A stretch of 64,000 nt of DNA. It comes from an uncultured Gemmiger sp. (GTDB lineage: Bacteria; Bacillota; Clostridia; Oscillospirales; Ruminococcaceae). The translations under genes were made by a program, and so were the position numbers. A model generated the notes under the pieces. It was not told the origin of the DNA. It made no database searches and saw nothing but the letters and a program-made list of their open reading frames with translations. Location: assembly GCA_944386225.1 (NCBI GenBank), contig CALXAH010000001.1, positions 44,161 to 108,160 on the forward strand, written 5' to 3'. This document shows positions 22,550 through 31,377 of this stretch, piece after piece (the first letter of the stretch is position 1; every line of letters begins with the position of its first letter).

Positions 22550-23878
22550 TTACTCGGCGGATTCGACCGGCACGCCGTACAGGTCGTACAGATCGCTTTC
22601 TTCTATGAGTATATCATAAAATTCGCCGGGGTAAAGGGGCATTTCGCTCGAAACGCAGACATTTCCGTCGATCTCGGGGGCGTCGGCGGCGCTGCGGCAG
22701 AGGTACAGGCCGGTTTCCTCGTCCACCCCGTCGCAGATCACCCGCACCGTCTGGCCCACCCGGGCGGCCTGCTTTTCGCCCATGATGCGGCTTTGCAGGT
22801 CCATGATCCGGTCGGCCCGGCGCTGTTTTTCCTCTTCCTCGATCTGGCCGGGCATGGTGGCGGCCACGGTGTTCTCCTCGGCGCTGTAGGCAAAGCAGCC
22901 CAGCCGGTCGAACCGCACGTCGTGCACAAACTGGCACAGTTCCTCAAACTGTTCCTCGCTCTCGCCGGGGAAGCCCGCGATCAGGGTGGTGCGCAGCACG
23001 ATCCCCGGGATGGCCGCCCGCAGCCGGGCGATGGCGCTGTCCACGGCAGCCCGGCCGCCCTTGCGGTTCATGCCTTTCAGAATCTCGTCGTTGCAGTGCT
23101 GGATGGGCAGATCCAGATACTTGACCACCTTGTCACAGGAGGCCAGCGTTTCGATGAACTCGTCGGTGATGCGCTCCGGATAGGCATAGAGCAGCCGGAT
23201 CCAGACCAGCCCCTCGATGGCGTTCAGACCCCGCAGCAGCTCGCAGATCTGGTTTTTGCCCTGGTCGTCCCCGTAGGCGGTGGGGTCCTGAGCCACCACG
23301 ATCAGTTCCTTGACCCCTTCCTCGGCCAGCCAGCGGGCCTCGGCCAGACAGTCCTCCAGCGGGCGGCTGCGCAGCGGGCCCCGGATCATGGGGATGGCGC
23401 AGTAATGGCAGCGGTTGTTGCAGCCCTCGGCGATCTTCAGATAGGCGAAGTGCCGGGGGGTGGAGATCACCCGGGCGCCGCCCAAAGCCAGGGAGGTCTT
23501 GGGGCCGTAGCTTTCCACCGTTTCGCCGCCGGCCACCCGCTCCAGAATGGCGGGCAGCGCCGCGTTGGAGCCAAGGCCCACCACCGCGTCCACTTCGGGC
23601 ATTTCCTCCCGGATCTGCTGACGGTACCGCTCGGCCAGGCAGCCGGTGACGATCACCTTCAGGTTCGGGTTTTCCTCTTTATAGGCGCAGACGGTCAGGA
23701 TGGTTTCGATGGCTTCCGCCTTGGCGCTTTCGATAAAGCCGCAGGTGTTGATGATGACCGCGTCGGCTTCCCGGGGTTCGGCCACGGTGGTGTGGCCCGC
23801 CCGCAGCAGGCTGTGGCAGAATACATCCGCGTCCACCTGATTTTTCGGGCAGCCCAGCGAGATCACGGCAATTTTCAT
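22550..23878 (-). CDS. rimO: Ribosomal protein S12 methylthiotransferase RimO
   Basis: A radical-SAM methylthiotransferase that modifies the conserved aspartate of ribosomal protein S12. The 442-residue protein has the MTTase N-terminal domain (ISLGCPKNQVDADVF with its [4Fe-4S] cysteines), the radical SAM motif CNNRCHYCAIP, and a C-terminal TRAM domain. The CPKNQVD opening separates RimO from the tRNA enzyme MiaB. The start is the ATG at 23878 with GGGAGG upstream; the longer open frame to 23962 has no homology. A GC hairpin (23902-23927) lies in the 80-base gap from recX. Confidence 0.94.
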   Translation of the reverse strand: MKIAVISLGCPKNQVDADVFCHSLLRAGHTTVAEPREADAVIINTCGFIESAKAEAIETILTVCAYKEENPNLKVIVTGCLAERYRQQIREEMPEVDAVVGLGSNAALPAILERVAGGETVESYGPKTSLALGGARVISTPRHFAYLKIAEGCNNRCHYCAIPMIRGPLRSRPLEDCLAEARWLAEEGVKELIVVAQDPTAYGDDQGKNQICELLRGLNAIEGLVWIRLLYAYPERITDEFIETLASCDKVVKYLDLPIQHCNDEILKGMNRKGGRAAVDSAIARLRAAIPGIVLRTTLIAGFPGESEEQFEELCQFVHDVRFDRLGCFAYSAEENTVAATMPGQIEEEEKQRRADRIMDLQSRIMGEKQAARVGQTVRVICDGVDEETGLYLCRSAADAPEIDGNVCVSSEMPLYPGEFYDILIEESDLYDLYGVPVESAE

Positions 23879-23958
23879 AGGTACCTCCCTGTACAGCGAC
23901 ACCGCACCACCCCTGGGGGCCGTGCGGCATCGGATCCTGGTTGTTTTGCGCGGGGGAA

Positions 23959-24588
23959 TCACATCTCCCGCTGTTCCTGCCAGGCGGCCAGCGCCGCCCG
24001 GATATCCTCATGGGTAAAGCCCCGGCGGGCCAGGGCAGCCTTGACCTTGTCGGTCTCGCCGGCGGCCAGGCGGGCGCCATAGGGGCGTTCCAGCAGGCGG
24101 AGAATCGCCTGCCGGGCGGGGGACAGTTCTTCCCCGTCCTCCGCGAACAGCTCTGCCAGCGTGTCCTCGATCACGCCCTCGTCCACCCCGCAGCGGGCCA
24201 GCTGCATCCGGATGTCCCGGGGGCTTTTGTTGCGGCGGGCCATCCACGCCGCTTTCTGGCGGGCAAAGGAGGCGTCATCCAGCAGGTCCAGCTGCTGCAT
24301 CTTGGCCACCGCCGCCGCGGCGGAATGCTCGTCAAAATCCCGGCAGAGCCGCTGGTACAGCTCCCCCGCCGCCCACAGCCGCACCGACAGACAGCGCAGC
24401 GCCTTGTCGCAGGCCTTGCGGGTATCGCTGGCCGCCCGCAGTTCGTCCAGTTCCTCGGGGGTGAAGCAGTCCCCCTCCTCAACATGGCGGGTGAAAAAGG
24501 TCTCGCTGTCCAGCGAGAAGAGAAAGCCCTCCTCCCCGAACAGGGCGAACCGGCCCCGCCGGGTGGTCTGGATGGCGGTGATGCGCAT
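23959..24588 (-). CDS. recX: Regulatory protein RecX
   Basis: A 209-residue all-helical RecX, which binds RecA filaments and modulates recombinase activity. Typical segments are the repeated three-helix units: ALRCLSVRLWAAGELYQRL, LDLLDDASFARQKAAWMARRNKSPRDIRMQLARCGVDE and the C-terminal RRGFTHEDIRAAL. Its ATG directly abuts the recA stop and its Shine-Dalgarno site is the GGAGG in the last recA codons, so translation is coupled to recA. Cytoplasmic. Confidence 0.92.
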   Translation of the reverse strand: MRITAIQTTRRGRFALFGEEGFLFSLDSETFFTRHVEEGDCFTPEELDELRAASDTRKACDKALRCLSVRLWAAGELYQRLCRDFDEHSAAAAVAKMQQLDLLDDASFARQKAAWMARRNKSPRDIRMQLARCGVDEGVIEDTLAELFAEDGEELSPARQAILRLLERPYGARLAAGETDKVKAALARRGFTHEDIRAALAAWQEQREM

Positions 24589-25746
24589 TTAGTCCTCCAC
24601 CATGATGTCCAGATCGGCTTCCTTGGCGCGGGCCACCGCGTCGGAGGGCAGCTTGGCGGAGGCGGCGGGCGCGGGCACCGTTACCGGTTCCACCTTGCCC
24701 TTTTTGCCGGCAGCCAGCAGCTTGTCGGCGTTGGCGCGCACGATGCCCTCCACCTCGGCCATGAAGTCGGGGTGCTCTTTCAGGTAGATCTTCACGTTGT
24801 CGCGGCCCTGACCCAGGCGGGTATCGCCGTAGCTGAACCAGGCGCCGCTCTTCTGGATCACGCCCAGCCGCACGGCCAGATCCAGCACCTCGCCGGTTTT
24901 GGAGATGCCCTCGCCGAACATGATGTCGAACTCGGCCTCCTTGAACGGGGGGGCCACCTTGTTCTTGACCACCTTGGCCCGGGTGCGGTTGCCGATGAAC
25001 TGGCCGCTGGCATCCTTCAGGCCCTCGATGCGGCGCACGTCGATCCGCACGCTGGAGTAGTATTTCAGCGCACGGCCGCCGGCGGTGACCTCCGGGTTGC
25101 CGTAGACCACGCCCACCTTTTCACGCAGCTGGTTGATGAAGATGGCCACGGTGTTGGTTTTGCCGATAACGCCGGTGAGTTTGCGCAGCGCCTGGCTCAT
25201 CAGGCGGGCCTGCAGGCCCACGTGGGAATCGCCCATCTCGCCCTCGATCTCGGCGCGGGGCACCATGGCGGCCACCGAGTCGATGACGATGGCGTCGATG
25301 GCGCCGGAGCGCACCAGCGCCTCGCAGATCTCCAGGGCCTGCTCGCCGGTGTCCGGCTGGCTGACCAGCAGGCTGTCGATGTCCACGCCCAGCGCCCGGG
25401 CATAGACCGGATCCAGGGCATGCTCCACGTCGATGAAGGCCACCTCGCCGCCGGCCTTCTGGGCCTCGGCCAGCACATGCAGGGCCAGGGTGGTTTTACC
25501 GCTGGACTCCGGCCCGAAGATCTCGATCACACGGCCGCGGGGCACACCGCCCACGCCCAGCGCCAGATCCAGGGACAGGCTGCCGGTGGAGATGGCATCC
25601 ACCTGCATGGCCACGTTGGCCCCCAGCTTCATGACGGCGCCCTTGCCGAACTGTTTTTCAATCTGGGCCAGCGCGGTTTCCAGCGCGGCCTTTTTATCAC
25701 TGCCCTGCTTCTTTTCCGGCGAAGCGGCGTTTTTCTTTTCAGCCAT
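24589..25746 (-). CDS. recA: Recombinase RecA
   Basis: The ATP-dependent strand-exchange recombinase and SOS coprotease. It has 385 residues with Walker [10 protein letters not shown], the [30 protein letters not shown] block, the DNA-contacting [30 protein letters not shown] segment, and a C-terminal tail longer than that of E. coli RecA and rich in Lys, Ala and acidic residues. GGAGCTGCAGGATAT precedes the ATG. It leads a recA-recX-rimO-pgsA run. The promoter carries a perfect inverted repeat but no canonical Firmicutes LexA box (GAAC-N4-GTTC), so SOS control through that site is not evident. Confidence 0.98.
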   Translation of the reverse strand: MAEKKNAASPEKKQGSDKKAALETALAQIEKQFGKGAVMKLGANVAMQVDAISTGSLSLDLALGVGGVPRGRVIEIFGPESSGKTTLALHVLAEAQKAGGEVAFIDVEHALDPVYARALGVDIDSLLVSQPDTGEQALEICEALVRSGAIDAIVIDSVAAMVPRAEIEGEMGDSHVGLQARLMSQALRKLTGVIGKTNTVAIFINQLREKVGVVYGNPEVTAGGRALKYYSSVRIDVRRIEGLKDASGQFIGNRTRAKVVKNKVAPPFKEAEFDIMFGEGISKTGEVLDLAVRLGVIQKSGAWFSYGDTRLGQGRDNVKIYLKEHPDFMAEVEGIVRANADKLLAAGKKGKVEPVTVPAPAASAKLPSDAVARAKEADLDIMVED

Positions 25747-25822
25747 ATATCCTGCAGCTCCTTTAGCTCCGCCCGGGGGCGGGAATTGGTTCAGTAAAGC
25801 CGCCAGCGCGGCCCATGCCTAT

Positions 25823-25862
25823 AGTATACCCGATTCGCGGGCAAATTACAACTAAAAGTTGT
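25823..25862 (-). promoter_or_regulatory. recA promoter with an overlapping inverted repeat
   Basis: Minus strand TTGTAA (25851-25846), 17-bp spacer, TATACT (25828-25823). A perfect inverted repeat ACAACT-AAA-AGTTGT (25848-25862) overlaps the -35. It could be a repressor operator, or a weak terminator hairpin for the upstream prmC transcript. Confidence 0.7.
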
Positions 25863-25869
25863 TGCAAAT

Positions 25870-26733
25870 TTACGATTTTTCTGCCCAGACCACCCGGGGG
25901 TTGCCGCCGTAGTCCCGCCCGCTGCCGATGTTCGTCCAGCCCTGGGCGGCCAGCAGCCCGCGGACGGCCTGTTCCTGCTGCCAGCCGATCTCCAGCACCA
26001 GCCAGCCGCCGGCACACAGGGGTTCCCGGTAGGCGGCGGCGATGTGGCGGTAGAAATCCAGCCCGTCGGCCCCGGCAGCCAGCGCCATGGCGGGCTCAAA
26101 GGTCACCTCCGGCTGGAGAGCGTCCATCTCCTCCCCGGTCAGGTAGGGCGGGTTGGAAACGATCAGATCCAGCTGCCCGGCGGGCAGGGTATCCTGCCAG
26201 GTGAAGATATCCCCCTGCACCGGCACGGGGGCCGGGCCCGGGCGGGCGGCGGCCTGTTCGGCGCAGTTGCGCTGCAGATAGGCAAAGGCCTCGGGGCTTT
26301 TTTCCAGCAGGGTGACCCGGGCGGCGGGCACCAGGCTGCGCACTCCCAGCCCCAGCGCGCCGGTACCGGCGCAGAGATCCAGCACCCGGGGGGCGGGCAG
26401 ATCCCGCACCCGGGCGGCGGCGGCTTCGCAGACCACCTCGGTATCCGCCCGGGGGATCAGCACCCCCGGCCCCACCGCCAGCTCCATATCCAGAAAGGGC
26501 CAGCGCCCGGCCAGATACTGCAGCGGTACCCGCTCGGCCCGCTGCCGGGCCAGGTCTTTCAGCTTCGCGGCCTCGGTTTCCGAGAGGGGGGTATCGTCCA
26601 GCCGGGGGTCCCGGCCGGTGACATAGTGCAGCAGCCAGGATGCGTCAAAGGACGGGTCGGGGCAGCCGGCGTCCCGCAGGAAACCGGTCAGCCGGGCGCG
26701 GGCCTGCCGCAGGGGAAGCCCGGCGGTTACCAC
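25870..26733 (-). CDS. prmC: Peptide chain release factor N5-glutamine methyltransferase
   Basis: Methylates the glutamine of the GGQ motif in release factors, using S-adenosylmethionine. 287 residues: a helical N-terminal domain (LLHYVTGRDPRL) and a Rossmann methyltransferase core with VLDLCAGTGALGLGV (SAM site) and the catalytic SNPPYLT motif, which stacks the glutamine. The start is GTG at 26733, overlapping the end of the upstream DUF1385 gene by seven bases, so translation is coupled. prfA itself is not in the window; DUF1385-prmC is a familiar pair in Clostridia. Confidence 0.94.
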   Translation of the reverse strand: MVTAGLPLRQARARLTGFLRDAGCPDPSFDASWLLHYVTGRDPRLDDTPLSETEAAKLKDLARQRAERVPLQYLAGRWPFLDMELAVGPGVLIPRADTEVVCEAAAARVRDLPAPRVLDLCAGTGALGLGVRSLVPAARVTLLEKSPEAFAYLQRNCAEQAAARPGPAPVPVQGDIFTWQDTLPAGQLDLIVSNPPYLTGEEMDALQPEVTFEPAMALAAGADGLDFYRHIAAAYREPLCAGGWLVLEIGWQQEQAVRGLLAAQGWTNIGSGRDYGGNPRVVWAEKS

Positions 26734-27671
26734 AGGCCGTCCTCCGGCTTGTCCGGCAGGACGGGGGTCACGGCGGCAATGGCTACCTCGATCATGGAAT
26801 CGTCCGGCTCAAAGGTGGTCAGCCGCTGGAGCCACAGCCCCGGCGCGCTGATGATGCGGGTAAACAGGTTGTCGTGCCGGCCGGCCAGCTTGATAAGCTC
26901 GTAGCTGATGCCCATGACCACCGGCAGCAGCAGCAGCTTGTACACCACCCGCAGGGCGGTGCTGGGCCAGGGCAGCACGCTGGAGACCAGAATGCTGATC
27001 AGGATGACCAGAAAGATAAAGCTGGTGCCGCAGCGGGGATGGAACCGGCGGCAGGGACGGATGTTCTCCACCGTCAGGGGCAGACCGGCCTCGTAGCAGG
27101 CGATGGTCTTGTGCTCGGCCCCGTGGTACTGGAACAGCCGGTGAATCTCCTTCATGCGGCTGCACAGATACATGTAGCTGAGGAAGATAATCATCTTGAA
27201 TACGCCTTCCAGCAGGGCGCGGAAACCGTCCACCGGCAGCACCCTGGCCAGCAGGCCGGTGAGCAGGGTGGGCAGCACCAGAAACAGCAGGATGGCCAGA
27301 CCGCCGCCGGCCAGCGCCGCCAGCGCCATAATCACCGACTGCAGCTTTTCGCCGGCGTGGGCTTCCAGCCAGGCGTCAAAGCGGGATTTCTCCGCCTCCT
27401 GCTCCTCCTCGGTCATGCTCAGTTCGGCGGAATGCATTAAGTACCGGTAGCCCAGCACCATGTTCTCCACCATGGCCAGCACCCCGCGCACAAAGGGGAT
27501 GCGGGCCCAGGCGTGATGGCGCACGGTGTCGTAGCTCAGGTCGATCTCGCCGTCGGGCTTGCGCACGGCCACGCAGATCTTTTCGGGGCCGCGCATCATG
27601 ATGCCCTCCATGAGGGCCTGGCCGCCCACGCTGGTTTTGAAGCGTTCTTTGGGGGTGTGTTGGGTTGGCAT
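26727..27671 (-). CDS. DUF1385 family membrane protein (YqhQ-like)
   Basis: A 314-residue protein of the DUF1385/YqhQ family. The soluble N-terminus holds the hallmark SVGGQALMEGIMMRGPEKICVAVRKPDG; it is followed by about four or five membrane helices and the conserved FQYHGAEHKTIACYE and PRCGTSFIF motifs. The His, Glu and Cys residues in those motifs are invariant in the family and suggest a metal or catalytic site, but no function is established. AAAGGAG precedes the ATG. It overlaps prmC. Confidence 0.9.
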   Translation of the reverse strand: MPTQHTPKERFKTSVGGQALMEGIMMRGPEKICVAVRKPDGEIDLSYDTVRHHAWARIPFVRGVLAMVENMVLGYRYLMHSAELSMTEEEQEAEKSRFDAWLEAHAGEKLQSVIMALAALAGGGLAILLFLVLPTLLTGLLARVLPVDGFRALLEGVFKMIIFLSYMYLCSRMKEIHRLFQYHGAEHKTIACYEAGLPLTVENIRPCRRFHPRCGTSFIFLVILISILVSSVLPWPSTALRVVYKLLLLPVVMGISYELIKLAGRHDNLFTRIISAPGLWLQRLTTFEPDDSMIEVAIAAVTPVLPDKPEDGLW

Positions 27672-27754
27672 GGGTTCTCCTTTCGGGGCGGCCGGAAAGG
27701 CCGCCGGTGCGCCGCAGAATTATCGGCCCGGCGCGGGCCGCGATAGGGTAAGAT

Positions 27755-29194
27755 TCAGGGGTCGGGACGAACCCGGCCGGGGATGTACAGGGGCAGGCGG
27801 ATCTTGACGGCGGTGCCTTTGCCCAGCTCGGAGGTAATGTCCACCGCGCCGTCCATGGCGGCAATGATCTCATCCACCACCGCCAGGCCGATGCCGCTTC
27901 CGCGCACCGCGCCCTTGCCCTTGAAGAATTTCAGCTTGACGTTTTCCAGATCGTCCGGCGCGATGCCCCGGCCCTCGTCCCGGATGATCACATAGGCGTT
28001 TTCCCCGTCGTCCAGCAGATCCAGGGTGATGGCCCCGCCCGGCGAGGAATACTTGATGGCGTTGTCCAGCACGTTGATGAACACCTGACGCAGCCGCCCC
28101 GCGTCGCCCAGAATAGGCAGGGGCAGATCGGGTTCCTCATAGACCAGCCGCAGCCCCTCCTGTTTGATGCGGGCCTCCACAAAGAGGGCCGCGTCGGTCA
28201 GTTCCGCCACCAGATCCAGGGGAACCAGTTCCATCTTGATGCCGTTCTGCATCCGGGAAAAGTCCAGCAGTTCCTCCACCATGTCGTAGAGGCGGTCGGT
28301 TTCCCGGCCGATGATGGCGATGCCCTTGCGGTAGTTTTCGTCCTCCGGATCCCGGATCTGGGCGATGGTTTCCACCCAGCCCCGGATGCTGGTAAGCGGA
28401 GTGCGCAGTTCGTGGCTTACCGAAGAAATAAAATCGTTTTTCAGCTTTTCGGTTTTGCTCAGATCCTCGGCCATCTGGTTGATGGTGGTGCACAGACGGC
28501 CGATCTCGTCGTTTTTATTGTCTGTCTCGGGCAGGCGGGCACTCAGATCGCCCCGGGCAATGCGGGCGGCGATGTTCTCCACCTGGCCCAGAGGGTTGAC
28601 GATGGAACGCACAAAGAACAGCCCCGACCAGAGGCTGAATCCCAGGATCACGGCGATCAGCGCCAGGCTGATCCAGGCATTCTGGGACAGCGCGTCGTCC
28701 ACCAGTTCCAGGCTGGTGGACATGCGCAGGGCAGCCACGTCCTCGGCGGCGTAGGGGGTAAGCATGGTGATGGCCAGTACCCGTTCCCCGGCGGCGGAGG
28801 TATAGATGCGCCGGGCGGTACCGCCCGCCTCCACGGCGGCGTCCAGCTCCTCGCTCCAGTCTCCCTCCCCTTCGGCGGGCAGGTAGCCGCTGGAGGTGGC
28901 GATCAGCCTGCCGTCCGCATCCAGCAGCATGAACTCAAACTTGTCCTTGGCGTCGAACTGCTCCACCATGCGGCGAAGCGCCAGGCTGCGGGACTGGGCG
29001 GTGGCGGCGGCGGTGGGGCCTACATTCATCTTCAGCTGGCCGGAAATGCTGGAAAACCGGCTGAGAATCGCCTGCTCCACCCCGCTGTAGTAACTCTGGC
29101 GGTTGGCCACCAGAAAGACCGCTTCGGCCAGGATCAGCGCGATCAGGGTGATCAGAAGGCTGCCGGTAAGCCAGCGTTTGGTGATACTGTTCAT
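27755..29194 (-). CDS. Sensor histidine kinase
   Basis: A 479-residue membrane sensor kinase. Helix 1 (about 10-30) and helix 2 (about 174-195) bound an extracellular sensing region of about 140 residues. A HAMP linker (about 196-250) and the HisKA domain follow, with phospho-acceptor His261 in SSVSHELRTPLTS. The ATPase domain has VLDNAIKYS, DEGRGI and GSGIGLAVVDEI. It is the partner of the response regulator 38 bases upstream. Domain order resembles PhoR/ResE-type kinases, without a PAS domain. GGAGG precedes the ATG. Signal unknown; the lipoprotein encoded first in the operon is a candidate accessory. Confidence 0.93.
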   Translation of the reverse strand: MNSITKRWLTGSLLITLIALILAEAVFLVANRQSYYSGVEQAILSRFSSISGQLKMNVGPTAAATAQSRSLALRRMVEQFDAKDKFEFMLLDADGRLIATSSGYLPAEGEGDWSEELDAAVEAGGTARRIYTSAAGERVLAITMLTPYAAEDVAALRMSTSLELVDDALSQNAWISLALIAVILGFSLWSGLFFVRSIVNPLGQVENIAARIARGDLSARLPETDNKNDEIGRLCTTINQMAEDLSKTEKLKNDFISSVSHELRTPLTSIRGWVETIAQIRDPEDENYRKGIAIIGRETDRLYDMVEELLDFSRMQNGIKMELVPLDLVAELTDAALFVEARIKQEGLRLVYEEPDLPLPILGDAGRLRQVFINVLDNAIKYSSPGGAITLDLLDDGENAYVIIRDEGRGIAPDDLENVKLKFFKGKGAVRGSGIGLAVVDEIIAAMDGAVDITSELGKGTAVKIRLPLYIPGRVRPDP

Positions 29195-29232
29195 GGCAGC
29201 CTCCTTTCCGGCCGGGATTCAGCGGGACGCGG

Positions 29233-29931
29233 TCAGCCGTTCCAGCGGTAGCCGTAGCCCCAGACGGTAAGAATGTGCTTGGGCTGGGAGGGCTCGTCCT
29301 CGATCTTCATGCGTAGGCGGCGGATGTTCACGTCCACGATCTTCACGTCGCCGTAGTAGTTTTCGCCCCAGACCCCTTCCAGGATCTTTTCCCGCACCAG
29401 GGCGGTGCCGGGATTCTGGAAAAACAGTTCCATGATCTGGAACTCCACCTGGGTCAGGTCGATGGGCTGGCCGTCCTTGTACAGGATACGGGCTTTTTCG
29501 TCCAGCACAAAGCTGCCGCTGACCAGCCGGGTATCCGGCGGGGCGGACGCGGTGTCTCCGCCGGCCCGGGCCACCCGGCGGCAGAGCGCCTCGATGCGGG
29601 CCAGCAGTTCCGATACGCTGAAGGGTTTGGTCATATAATCGTCAGCGCCGATGGACAGGCCCCGGATTTTATCCGATTCCAGGCCCTTGGCGCTCAGGAT
29701 GATGATGCCGATGGCAGAGTCGTCCCGGCGGATGGTCTCGCACAGGGAGAACCCGTTCATGCCGGGCAGCATCACGTCCAGTACCGCCGCGTCGCATCGC
29801 TGGGCGCTGAGCAGTTCCAGCCCGCGCTCGGCGGTGGGGGCTTCCAGTACCTCGTACCCTGCCATGCGCAGGTTGAGGGCGATCAGCTCCCGGATGCTGG
29901 TTTCGTCTTCCACTACCAGTACACGTTTCAT
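29233..29931 (-). CDS. OmpR/PhoB-family response regulator
   Basis: A 232-residue DNA-binding response regulator. The receiver domain (1 to about 118) has the acidic pocket VEDE, phospho-acceptor Asp52 in VLDVMLPG, the conserved Ser in ILSAKG and Lys in TKPFS. A winged-helix Trans_reg_C domain (about 140-232) ends in VDVNIRRLRMKIEDEPSQPKHILTVWGYGYRW. It pairs with the kinase encoded just downstream. GGAGG precedes the ATG. Regulon unknown. Confidence 0.95.
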   Translation of the reverse strand: MKRVLVVEDETSIRELIALNLRMAGYEVLEAPTAERGLELLSAQRCDAAVLDVMLPGMNGFSLCETIRRDDSAIGIIILSAKGLESDKIRGLSIGADDYMTKPFSVSELLARIEALCRRVARAGGDTASAPPDTRLVSGSFVLDEKARILYKDGQPIDLTQVEFQIMELFFQNPGTALVREKILEGVWGENYYGDVKIVDVNIRRLRMKIEDEPSQPKHILTVWGYGYRWNG

Positions 29932-29989
29932 AGGGTTTGGACCTCCTTCACCGCCCGCGGGCGGCGCGATTTACCAGAAAAGCGGTGCC

Positions 29990-31279
29990 TTACAGCACCA
30001 GAGTATGCCTGACCAGGCTGTCCAGGCTGAATACCCGGCTGTCCGGTCCCAGACGTGCGCCCACCTGTTGGGAGCCCACGGTGGCAATACGGGTATAGCC
30101 CACCAGGCTGGTGGTCAGAGACGCCACCCGGACCCGCAGGTACAGGGTATCGCCGGTAAGATCCCGGATCTCCCAGCCGTCGGCGCCGCTGTCGCACAGG
30201 GAAACCTGCCCCCGCAGGCTGAACGGAACCGGCAGATAGTAGCCGTATTCCTCGTCCAGCACGCCAAAGCTCACCTGCCGGGAGCGCTGGCCGGTATAGC
30301 TGTTCCAGGCCACAAAGCTGAGCCGGTGCTCCTGCACCAGACTGGTGATGCCCAGCGAGTCGTCCTGCACCTGGGTGGGGATCTCCACCATGCCGTCGTT
30401 GTCGATGTCCATGCTGTACAAACTGCCGTAGTAGCGCAGGCTGGCGTTATACAGATCTACCCCGCCCGGTTCGGGCACCGGTTCCAGCTGGCGGCCCGCC
30501 TCATCACAGCGGAACAGGCAGCTGGCCATATAGGAGCCGGAGGAACCCACCAGCCCATCCATAACCAGGTAATGCCCGCCGTCCGAGCCGCGGCTGATCT
30601 GCAGGGACGCGCAGTCTACAAAGCGGGAATCGGTGAGCAGTTCCTGCCCGATGGTAAATCCATCCGGCCCGGCGGTGAGCAGTTTCAGCCGCAGGCCGCC
30701 CTCTGCTACCGGGGCCACCACCACCAGATCCTCCACTCCGCGGCCGGTGATGTCCGCCACCAGATACCGGGAGTACACCTCCTGCAATACACAGTTGAGG
30801 GTGCTGTCCTGATAGGCATATACGGCCAGATACTGGTCTCCCTGCGGACTGGCATAGCCCACCACCAGCTGCTGGGCGCTGCTGTCCTCCTGCAGGCTGG
30901 CCAGGCTTACGCTTTCCACCTCAGTGGAAAGGCCCTCCTGTTCCTGGGTGACGGTCCAGCCGGAGTCGGTGCGTTCCAGGATCGCCACATGGACGTTCTG
31001 GCCCTTGGCGGTGCTGGTGTAGAGCACCGCCGCGTCCTCCATTCCGTCCCCGTCCAGATCGCCGAACACAAAGGGGGAAAGCCCCTGGCCGCTGGTGGGG
31101 TATTTCAGCTGGGCGCTCTCGCCCAGGTAGCTGTCCAGCGCTTTCTGCACCTGGCTGTGCTGGCCGGAAAGCTGCGGCGCACGCAGCAGTTCTTCCACCG
31201 AGGGGGTGCTGGTCAGGCTGCAGCCCGTCAGCAGGCAGGCCAGAGCCGTCAGACAGATTTTCCGAAGTCCGCGCCGCAT
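29990..31279 (-). CDS. Lipoprotein with repeat/VCBS-like region, linked to a two-component system
   Basis: A 429-residue exported lipoprotein: signal peptide with lipobox CLLTGC and a mostly beta protein after it. FGDLDGDGMEDAAVLY, then VADITGRGVEDLVVVAP and MDIDNDGMVEIPTQV, have the D-x-D-x-D-G pattern of FG-GAP/VCBS-like beta-propeller repeats that bind calcium. No enzyme signature is seen. It is the first gene of a three-gene unit with the response regulator and kinase, 58 bases apart, so a sensory or envelope role is likely but inferred. AAAGGGGGCGG precedes the ATG; a consensus promoter lies upstream inside the end of the ZIP gene. Confidence 0.8.
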   Translation of the reverse strand: MRRGLRKICLTALACLLTGCSLTSTPSVEELLRAPQLSGQHSQVQKALDSYLGESAQLKYPTSGQGLSPFVFGDLDGDGMEDAAVLYTSTAKGQNVHVAILERTDSGWTVTQEQEGLSTEVESVSLASLQEDSSAQQLVVGYASPQGDQYLAVYAYQDSTLNCVLQEVYSRYLVADITGRGVEDLVVVAPVAEGGLRLKLLTAGPDGFTIGQELLTDSRFVDCASLQISRGSDGGHYLVMDGLVGSSGSYMASCLFRCDEAGRQLEPVPEPGGVDLYNASLRYYGSLYSMDIDNDGMVEIPTQVQDDSLGITSLVQEHRLSFVAWNSYTGQRSRQVSFGVLDEEYGYYLPVPFSLRGQVSLCDSGADGWEIRDLTGDTLYLRVRVASLTTSLVGYTRIATVGSQQVGARLGPDSRVFSLDSLVRHTLVL

Positions 31280-31348
31280 GGCCGCCGCCCCCTTTCACAC
31301 ATTCCGCGGCTGCGCGCAGGCCACCGCGAAGCAGGTTACACAAGGATT

Positions 31349-31377
31349 ATTATACCACCTTCAGCCCAAACAAGCAA
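31349..31377 (-). promoter_or_regulatory. Promoter of the lipoprotein/two-component operon
   Basis: Minus strand TTGCTT (31377-31372), 17-bp spacer, TATAAT (31354-31349) with an extended TGG. The -35 lies inside the last codons of the ZIP gene. Confidence 0.8.

Noticed and set aside
25823-25870. LexA/SOS box at recA
   Set aside because: No GAAC-N4-GTTC site is present; the inverted repeat there has a different sequence.
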